Source: an uncultured Bacteroidales bacterium (GTDB taxonomy: Bacteria; Bacteroidota; Bacteroidia; Bacteroidales; Bacteroidaceae). From it: a stretch of DNA of 35,046 nt. The stretch spans positions 1 through 35,046 of the forward strand of contig CADAZW010000005.1 of assembly GCA_902792555.1 (NCBI GenBank). Reading direction: 5' to 3'. How positions within the stretch are numbered: the first letter of the stretch is position 1; each line of letters starts with the position of its first letter. Under the pieces are notes generated by a model. That model had not been told where the DNA came from. It made no database searches and was given only the letters and a program-made list of their open reading frames with translations. The translations under genes were made by a program, and so were the position numbers. Shown here piece by piece: positions 17,109 through 23,599 of the stretch.

Positions 17109-20100
17109 CTATCTGACCATAACCTTACGCATCCTGCCGTCAGCGTAGCGCACAATGTTTATACCTTTCTGCAAAGCATTGAGGCGCTGGCCATTGAGGG
17201 AGTATATCTGCACTTCTTCATTGCAAACCACAAATCCGGCAACACCCGTTACATAGGCATTGACCTCTACATTGTGGGCAGGCATAGTAGCAGGAATATC
17301 CTCCCAAGCATAGAAGAAGTCATCGTCCTCAGGGTCTTCTTCGGGAGTAATTGTAGCACCATAGTCTAAGGTAACGATCTTGTAAACACTGCCGTCAAGC
17401 ATGTAGGTAAGGGTGTACTGATTGACGGTAAAATAAGCCTCATATTCCACGTCGGCATCGGGCATCGTGGCAGCCACACCGGTCCAACCGCTGAAAGTAT
17501 AGCCTTCCTTGGTCGGTGCCTCGGGCACAACGATGGCTGCACCATAGCTCAATATGGCGGTGCTGAAAACATTGCCGTCAACCTTGAAGGTAACAGTATG
17601 CGGATTGTCAGCAAACGTGCCGGTAACAGTCACATCGTGAGCTGGCATAGTGGCAGGAATAGTACTCCAGCCGCTAAAGACAAAGCCAGTCTTTGTCGGA
17701 GCCTCAGCAGGAGTGATGGCAGCGCCGTAGTCAAGAGTCTCTGTCTTATATTCTGCCCCGTCAACCAAGTATTTCAGCGTATATTGATTGACCTTATACT
17801 GCGCAGTGTACTCCACATCCCTGGCAGGCACCGTGGCATCTACCTCGCCCCAGCCTTGGAAGGTGTAGCCCTCTTTGGCAGGACCTGCCGGCGCAGTGAT
17901 GGCAGAGCCGTAGTCCTGCTTCTGTTCGCTAACCACATTACCGTCAGCAACAAACCTGACTGTGTACTGATTGATATTGAACAGCGCCGTACATACCAGG
18001 TCATGGGCCGGCATTGTCTCTTCATAACCATCCCATCCCGCAAAGGTATAACCTTCCTTGCTCGGCGATTTAGGGTTTAGGATGATGGAGCCATAGTCGG
18101 TATCCATCTCAAGGGTAACCTTACCGTCCACCACGAAGGAGAGATGATAGCTGTTTGCCTTATATTGCGCAGTGTATTCCACATCCCTGGCAGGCACCGT
18201 GGCATCTACCTCGCCCCAGCCTTGGAAGGTGTAACCTTCCCTTACGGGACCTGCCGGCACCGTGATGGCAGAGCCGTAGTTCAGCCTCGTTTCGCTGACT
18301 ACCTCATCGTTGGCAACAAACCTGACCACATACTGATTGATGGTATAATTGCCTGTAATGTCAATATTGTTGATTGGCATCACGTCCGGCACACCATCCC
18401 AGCCGCTGAAGGTATATCCCTCCTTCTCTGGGGCTTCTGGCTCCTCTATGCGGTCGCCTACCACTATGTCCTTCTGACTCACAACCGCTCCATCGACAAA
18501 GAAGGTCGCCTTTGAATACACCGGATCTAAAGAAACGGTATTGTCCTTCAGCCATATGCGCGTGGAGCCGTCAGGATCAAAGCCGGTGATATAGCCGCCT
18601 TCAAGGATGTACTTCTTCACCTTACCCCACTGCTCGTAGCCGCTCTGCTGAGCGCCAAGCCAAATGCGATAAACTCCGTCAGCAATGCCGTCAGGCAGAT
18701 TGCCAGAGAAATTGTCAGTACGCGAATAGTAGGAATACTGCCCAAGCCCTGAGACAGCCTTGGTAGAGCCAAAGGCTGCAATCCTGTTGTTCTTGTCGTC
18801 GGTAAGCAGCATTTGCAGGGTACCGGAGAACTCTCTTTCTGTCGTGTTCATCACGTCAGTGGCAGCAAGGCTTACAGAGCGAGTGCCAGACGATGTAACC
18901 GCGATTATGCTTGATGCAAGGGAGGGGCTGTAGGCCGTCGGATCGTTTTCGATATATATATTTGGTGAACTGCCGGTAACAATCGCCACGTCTACACTGG
19001 CGCCGCTGGCACGGGCATAGCATTTCAGTATGTATGTGCCAGAGGTCATGCCTTCGGGGAAATTGCAGTCGACAGTGAAGCTATAGTCCATACCGCTCTT
19101 GAGCGTCAGGTCGGGAATGGTGCTGACGACATAGGCATTGTTGGACTCATCTACCAAGGCCAGCCTGAGAGATCCCACAAAATCATCAATATTGCCTACA
19201 CAAAGGTCTATAACAGTAGCTGCCAGCGACTCTCCCTCGTGCACCCTCACGCTGGTGGTGCTTGGCTCGATGGCTTTAGCCTGTATTGTCAGCAGGCGGT
19301 CCTGTGTCCCATTGTCGGGCTGTATGCCCACTATGGCACAGATGTCCTCCGACAGCGTATTATCTGCTATGCCGTCATAGCATAAGTCGGGCATCATATA
19401 GTAGCCGTCGAATTCACCGCCCCATCCCCAGTTGACATAATAATAGGGGTCTTCACCGTCATTGACCGTGTATCCATGGATTATAAACATGTGACCGGCA
19501 TTACCCTTGGTGTGGGCTGACATAATCATCGGGCGCCTGGCCTTAAGCTCTTTGGTGAGAGCTTTGTGCCAGTCGTCTGCTGTCATACTCTCGCGCTTGA
19601 TGATGGCCATGTCCTTGTCGTAGCCATAATACTTGTGCAGGCCTGCCATTACGTCCTTCTGGAAGGAGCCGCTCTCCACATCATAATCCATATCTACCGC
19701 CACTCCGCAGCCGTAGAACAGTTCAGAAATGGCCGCCACCTCTTCGTCGGCGTTGTCAATAGGCGAATAGGTGTCTTTCATGAGGTCCCACTGCAGGGGG
19801 TGGGTATCATAATTCCAGCTCTGGCTGAGCCCATGTGTCTCAGTCGTGTAGGAGTGGGAACCCTTGCCTTTGGCGGGATTGCGGTAATAGTACATACACT
19901 GTGCCATGGCCGTGGCTCCGCATCCGGTAACGGCCTTTACGCCTGGCTTATACTCGGGGCACAGCTCGTTGTATGGCTTGCCCTGGCCCCATTGGGTGGT
20001 AAGGAATGGCGCCACGCTCTCTGTTGCACCCACCACGCCTTTGTCTTCTGCACCGGCATAGGTCCTGCTCCTCGCCCCGAGGGTGGAATATTCCTTCTCG

Positions 20101-20447
20101 TATAGGCTTAGCCATTCCCTTAAATTGTCAGGCATATTGTCTGCGTCAAAGTCGACGGCCGTACTGTAGGCCAGCACTGGAGTCATCCTCTCGTCGCCCG
20201 ACACAATAACAAAACCCTTGCCCGTGCCAGAACTGAATATATAGTACGGCTCATTGCCCACGGCTGCCGGCGCTTGGGTGCCGGCAAACATCTTGCTCTT
20301 GGCGCTGCCGACTATATTTCCCACGGGCGACTGTGCAACAATCTCCATCACTTGGCCCATGCTGCGCTGCTGCGCCATAGAGCCTTGCGGATAGGTCAAG
20401 AAAAAGACCATAGCCGCCAATGCTACTGTTAATCTCGCTCTTACCAT
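17109..20447 (-). CDS. Secreted C10 family (streptopain/SpeB-like) cysteine protease with InlB repeats
   Basis: The 1112-residue protein has a signal peptide (about residues 1-25), then an inhibitory propeptide of the Spi_C10 type (to about 140), then a papain-fold catalytic domain. Cys176 in TGCGATAMAQ, His319 in AGHMFIIHGY and Asn339-Trp340 in YYYVNWGWGG match the SpeB active site. Gln152 may form the oxyanion hole. After a beta-sandwich linker (about 385-640) come seven InlB/Listeria-Bacteroides-type repeats of about 61 residues (646-1068, GYTFxGW signature). The end (IYSLNGQRL to KVMVR) is a type IX-like tail. Such enzymes (interpain, periodontain) degrade host proteins. The start ATG at 20447 leads straight into the signal peptide. 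Host targets are unknown. Confidence 0.92.
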   Translation of the reverse strand: MVRARLTVALAAMVFFLTYPQGSMAQQRSMGQVMEIVAQSPVGNIVGSAKSKMFAGTQAPAAVGNEPYYIFSSGTGKGFVIVSGDERMTPVLAYSTAVDFDADNMPDNLREWLSLYEKEYSTLGARSRTYAGAEDKGVVGATESVAPFLTTQWGQGKPYNELCPEYKPGVKAVTGCGATAMAQCMYYYRNPAKGKGSHSYTTETHGLSQSWNYDTHPLQWDLMKDTYSPIDNADEEVAAISELFYGCGVAVDMDYDVESGSFQKDVMAGLHKYYGYDKDMAIIKRESMTADDWHKALTKELKARRPMIMSAHTKGNAGHMFIIHGYTVNDGEDPYYYVNWGWGGEFDGYYMMPDLCYDGIADNTLSEDICAIVGIQPDNGTQDRLLTIQAKAIEPSTTSVRVHEGESLAATVIDLCVGNIDDFVGSLRLALVDESNNAYVVSTIPDLTLKSGMDYSFTVDCNFPEGMTSGTYILKCYARASGASVDVAIVTGSSPNIYIENDPTAYSPSLASSIIAVTSSGTRSVSLAATDVMNTTEREFSGTLQMLLTDDKNNRIAAFGSTKAVSGLGQYSYYSRTDNFSGNLPDGIADGVYRIWLGAQQSGYEQWGKVKKYILEGGYITGFDPDGSTRIWLKDNTVSLDPVYSKATFFVDGAVVSQKDIVVGDRIEEPEAPEKEGYTFSGWDGVPDVMPINNIDITGNYTINQYVVRFVANDEVVSETRLNYGSAITVPAGPVREGYTFQGWGEVDATVPARDVEYTAQYKANSYHLSFVVDGKVTLEMDTDYGSIILNPKSPSKEGYTFAGWDGYEETMPAHDLVCTALFNINQYTVRFVADGNVVSEQKQDYGSAITAPAGPAKEGYTFQGWGEVDATVPARDVEYTAQYKVNQYTLKYLVDGAEYKTETLDYGAAITPAEAPTKTGFVFSGWSTIPATMPAHDVTVTGTFADNPHTVTFKVDGNVFSTAILSYGAAIVVPEAPTKEGYTFSGWTGVAATMPDADVEYEAYFTVNQYTLTYMLDGSVYKIVTLDYGATITPEEDPEDDDFFYAWEDIPATMPAHNVEVNAYVTGVAGFVVCNEEVQIYSLNGQRLNALQKGINIVRYADGRMRKVMVR
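17244..18512 (-). repeat. Seven tandem InlB B-type repeats in the protease gene
   Basis: Protein units of about 61 residues (183 bases) each run Y-x3-F-x2-DG ... YG ... P-x2-P-x-K-x-GYTFxGW ... MPA-x-D. Units 2 and 4 are almost identical at DNA level, for example over about 65 bases from 17804 and from 18170, exactly 366 bases (two units) apart. The last unit is degenerate (DDFFYAW). Confidence 0.85.
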
Positions 20448-20573
20448 AATTATATGTTTTTATGAGTGCGAAGATAGACAAATTTTACAACGCACCCAAC
20501 AAAAAAAGACGATAAACATACAACTTGTAGCAAAAAACCGCTCCGCAGCAACGGATTTCACAAACAAACGTGC

Positions 20574-20581
20574 TACCTTTG
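20574..20581 (+). promoter_or_regulatory. -7 promoter box for the thioesterase/dprA genes
   Basis: TAccTTTG lies 23 bases before the ATG at 20605, so the leader is very short. The -33 region has only a weak match. Confidence 0.5.
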
Positions 20582-20604
20582 CGCCAAATAAATAACTCTC
20601 CCCC

Positions 20605-20997
20605 ATGAAAGACTACATTTTTAAACTGCAACTGACCGTCAGAGACTACGAGTGCGATGTGGAGGGCATCGTCAACAATGCCAATTACCTGCACTACATG
20701 GAGCACACACGCCATCAATTTCTGCTGAGCAAGGGCATCAGCTTCATCGAACTCCACAAGCGCGGCATCGATGCCGTGGTGGCCCGCGTTACCATGCAGC
20801 TCAAGGCGTCGCTCACCCCCGACACCGACTTCGTCAGCTGCCTCAATGTCTATAAGGAGGGGCCCAAATATGTCTTCCTTCAGGACATCTATCGCCTGCC
20901 CGACGAGAAACTATGCGTCCGCGGCAAGATAGAGACCGTGGCCCGCATCGACGGCAAACTCGGCGACTCACCTGAGCTGGAAGCGATGTTTGAGTAG
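20605..20997 (+). CDS. Acyl-CoA thioesterase, 4HBT hot-dog fold (YbgC type)
   Basis: The 130-residue protein is a single hot-dog domain that hydrolyses acyl-CoA or related thioesters. The signature DVEGIVNNANYLHYMEHTR starts at residue 18, where the Asp matches the catalytic Asp of the 4-hydroxybenzoyl-CoA thioesterase/YbgC group. The usual YbgC motif has Gly-Val-Val-Tyr-His, here Gly-Ile-Val-Asn-Asn, as in many Bacteroidota members. Length is typical. The start is fixed by the promoter box at 20574. dprA follows after 73 bases on the same strand. Physiological substrate is unknown. Confidence 0.88.
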   Translation: MKDYIFKLQLTVRDYECDVEGIVNNANYLHYMEHTRHQFLLSKGISFIELHKRGIDAVVARVTMQLKASLTPDTDFVSCLNVYKEGPKYVFLQDIYRLPDEKLCVRGKIETVARIDGKLGDSPELEAMFE

Positions 20998-21070
20998 GGG
21001 AAAGGGGTAAATTCCGACTCTCTTTCCATTTCTTTTCCCAAATTTGCCCAATCAATAGAAAAATATCAGC

Positions 21071-22186
21071 ATGACTCCCAGTGAGCAGATAAGTTGCATA
21101 GCGCTGTCCATCATGTTTCGCACCCGCGGCCGCCAGCTGCTGGAGCTCTATCGCCACGCAGGCTCAGCCGCAGCCATAGTGAGCCATGCCGACAATCTGC
21201 AGGCCATTGTCCCCGACCTCAATCCCCAGGCTTTTCTTATCGATGAAACCGCGCTTTCTGAAGCCCTTCGTCGTGCCGAAGGCGAGGTCGAGTTTGCCCA
21301 AAAGCACGATATCAGCATACTCACCCCCACCGATGCCGCCTACCCCACCCGCCTGCTCAACGTATGCCCCGACGCGCCACTGGCCCTCTTCTACCGAGGC
21401 AACGCCGACCTCAACGCCGTCCACACCCTGGCAGTGGTGGGCACGCGCCGCAGCACTCAGTACGGCCTCGACATGGTAAACGCCATCTGCAACGACCTGG
21501 CAGCCTTCTTCCCCGACCTGCTGATAGTCAGCGGACTGGCCTACGGCACCGATATCAACGCCCATCGCGCCGCGCTGGACAACAATCTGCCCACCGTGGG
21601 AGTGCTAGCCCACGGGCTCGACACCATCTATCCGGCCCTACACAGCAACACCGCAGCCCGCATGGTCAACCGCGGGGGACTCATCACCGAATACCCCACC
21701 CTGACCCGACCCGACGGCCTGAACTTCCTCCACCGCAACCGCATCATCGCCGGCATAGCCGAGGCCACACTGGTAGTAGAGAGCCGCGAGCGCGGAGGAT
21801 CGCTTACCACAGCCCGACTGGCCAACGAGTACAGCCTCACCGTCATGGCATGCCCCGGCAGAGCCACCGACCAGACATCGGTGGGCTGCAACCGACTCAT
21901 ACAGACCAACAGCGCAGCCCTCGTCACCAGCGCTGCCGACGTAGTACGCACCGTGGGGTGGCAGGTGCCCAAGCAGACTGCAGCTCCCCTACCCTCAATG
22001 TTTGACGAAGAGCTCAATGCCGAAGAGCGAATAGTTTTCAACACCCTTACCGATGAGCCCCGCCACTTCAGCTACATCGTCAGCATCAGCGGCCTGCCCG
22101 TTCCCACCGTGCTGTCCGTCCTCTCCGAACTGGAGTTCCGCGGCCTCGCCCGCCAGCTCCCCGGCTCCAACTGGCGCAAACTCTAA
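21071..22186 (+). CDS. dprA: DNA-processing protein DprA
   Basis: DprA binds single-stranded DNA taken up in transformation and loads RecA. It is also widespread in species not known to be competent. The 371-residue protein has an N-terminal helical SAM-like part (1-75). The Rossmann-like core follows, with VVGTRRSTQYG (122-132), SGLAYGTDINAH (154-165), GVLAHGLDTIYP and RERGGSLTTARLA. A C-terminal winged-helix domain covers about 315-371. All hallmark motifs are present. The gene ends 350 bases before the convergent prenyl-synthase gene, with a repeat array and terminator between. Confidence 0.95.
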   Translation: MTPSEQISCIALSIMFRTRGRQLLELYRHAGSAAAIVSHADNLQAIVPDLNPQAFLIDETALSEALRRAEGEVEFAQKHDISILTPTDAAYPTRLLNVCPDAPLALFYRGNADLNAVHTLAVVGTRRSTQYGLDMVNAICNDLAAFFPDLLIVSGLAYGTDINAHRAALDNNLPTVGVLAHGLDTIYPALHSNTAARMVNRGGLITEYPTLTRPDGLNFLHRNRIIAGIAEATLVVESRERGGSLTTARLANEYSLTVMACPGRATDQTSVGCNRLIQTNSAALVTSAADVVRTVGWQVPKQTAAPLPSMFDEELNAEERIVFNTLTDEPRHFSYIVSISGLPVPTVLSVLSELEFRGLARQLPGSNWRKL

Positions 22187-22319
22187 CGCTGAAAGCCGAG
22201 GCTTCGCGAAGGCTCTATCAGTGGTCGGCGATGTCGGGCTGACAAAAAAGAGCCTGAGAGTGTAACGGCAAAGAAATTACCGGAAAACCGATTGCCAGTA
22301 ATTATTTGAGCGGAGCCGA

Positions 22320-22458
22320 AAACTTTTAGCGCAGAGCCGGAATCTAAACGCGTTGATTTGAAATCTAAACGCGTGCTCATGAATTATGAGCACGCGTTTA
22401 AATCGTACCTGCTCGCAGTTTGTTTGTGGGAGATCGCGTTATTTTCTACTACCCTCGC
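22320..22458. repeat. 21-base-period CGCG array, copy 2
   Basis: Left units have cores at 22327, 22348 and 22369 (21 apart), the better two reading AATCTAAACGCG. TAAACGCG (22366-22373) is followed by exactly 19 bases and then its reverse complement CGCGTTTA (22393-22400). Here the spacer is itself inverted, so the full stem reaches 15 bp (22366-22380 with 22386-22400). To the right CGC continues at 22393, 22414, 22435 and 22456 with 21-base phase. The core differs from copies 1 and 3 (TAATCGCG), and the inverted partner differs to match. The gap is between convergent dprA and the prenyl-synthase gene. Upstream, 22187-22260 holds only the small palindrome CTTCGCGAAG. Confidence 0.8.
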
Positions 22459-22468
22459 AGTATGAAAC

Positions 22469-22508
22469 AACGCCCACGCTATTTATTGATTAGCGTGGGC
22501 GTTCTTTT
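22469..22508. terminator. Bidirectional terminator between dprA and the prenyl-synthase gene
   Basis: A perfect 13-bp stem (AACGCCCACGCTA 22469-22481 with 22491-22503) and a 9-base loop are followed by CTTTTT on the plus strand. It directly abuts the right end of array copy 2. Confidence 0.85.
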
Positions 22509-22536
22509 TATGCAATTTTGTTTATATGTTTTGCCG

Positions 22537-23508
22537 TCAGTTTGTGCGTTCGCTCACGAAGTCGATGTAGAGGCTGAGTGCCTGCTTTATCTCGGGGTTG
22601 CGGAAGTTGGCGATGAGGGTCTTGGCCTCGAGGGAGAGGCGCTCCATCTGATCGTTGGCATAGCTGATGCCGCCCTGCTCTTTGGTGGCGCGGACGAGAG
22701 TGGCTATCTCGTCGGCGGTAGCAGTGCCGGCACGCACCTTAGCAGCGATGGCCAGGAGGGCCTCATCGTTGGTGCTGTTGAGGGTATAGAGTACCGGCAG
22801 GGTTAGCTTGCCCTCGAGCATGTCATTGCCGGAGGGCTTGCCGGTGTCATTGTCGTAATAGTCGAAGATGTCGTCGCGTATCTGGAAGCAGAGACCAATG
22901 ATGTCGCCGAGGCGGTCCATCTGGCTCACGGCATCGTCGTCGGCGCCGGAGGAGATGGCTCCGATACGGGTGGCAGCGGAGAAGAGCGAGGCCGTCTTGA
23001 GGCGTATGATATGATAGTATTTCTCCTCGCTGAAATCGGTGTTTTGCGTGTTGAAGAGCTGCAGGAGCTCGCCCTCGCTGAGCTGCTTGCCGAGCAGTGA
23101 GACATTGTTGACGATATTGATGTCGCCGCTGAGGGCTGCACTGTCGAGAGCCGAGGAGAGCAGATAGTCGCCGGCGAGCACGGCGGTCTTGTTGCCGTAG
23201 ATGGAGCGCACGGATGGGCGACCGCGGCGCATGTCACTCTCATCGACGATGTCGTCATGCACGAGGGATGCATTGTGCAGCAGCTCCAGGGTGAGGGCAG
23301 CGCGGTAGGCGGCCATGCTGACCTCGCCCCACTCCCTGGCCACGAGCATGAGGAGGATGGGGCGCATGAGCTTGCCCTTGCGCTCGGCTATGCTCTGGCA
23401 GATGCGACCCAGCAGACCGTCGGCCTCGTTCATGGTCTGGTCGAAAAGCTGGCCGAATCGCTCCAGCTCAGCCTCAATAGGTTGGCGTATAATTGAAAGT
23501 TTGTCCAC
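22537..23508 (-). CDS. Long-chain trans-polyprenyl diphosphate synthase
   Basis: The 323-residue enzyme extends an allylic diphosphate with isopentenyl diphosphate to make the side chain of menaquinone. The first Asp-rich motif DDIVD is at residues 85-89, followed by RRGRPS. The second, QIRDDIFDY, is at about 214-222. The residue five positions before the first motif is Ala80, a small side chain that usually leaves room for long (about C40) products. This points to octaprenyl- or heptaprenyl-type rather than farnesyl diphosphate synthase. The exact chain length cannot be read from sequence. Transcribed alone, divergent from polA. Confidence 0.9.
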   Translation of the reverse strand: MDKLSIIRQPIEAELERFGQLFDQTMNEADGLLGRICQSIAERKGKLMRPILLMLVAREWGEVSMAAYRAALTLELLHNASLVHDDIVDESDMRRGRPSVRSIYGNKTAVLAGDYLLSSALDSAALSGDINIVNNVSLLGKQLSEGELLQLFNTQNTDFSEEKYYHIIRLKTASLFSAATRIGAISSGADDDAVSQMDRLGDIIGLCFQIRDDIFDYYDNDTGKPSGNDMLEGKLTLPVLYTLNSTNDEALLAIAAKVRAGTATADEIATLVRATKEQGGISYANDQMERLSLEAKTLIANFRNPEIKQALSLYIDFVSERTN

Positions 23509-23527
23509 GGCTGAATGCTTTTGTGAG

Positions 23528-23535
23528 CAAATTTA
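23528..23535 (-). promoter_or_regulatory. Probable -7 box for the prenyl-synthase gene
   Basis: The minus strand reads TAaaTTTG (23535-23528), matching the Bacteroidota -7 box 19 bases before the ATG at 23508. The -33 element is not convincing. Confidence 0.45.
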
Positions 23536-23599
23536 GCAATAAATCGGCGGTTGAAGTCGCAATAATTGCGTAATTTTACCGACAAAATTTGCAAGCGAT

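Noticed and set aside
21364-22005. 213-codon open frame overlapping dprA in another frame
   Set aside because: Arg/Pro/His-rich translation typical of a shifted high-GC frame; dprA itself is complete.
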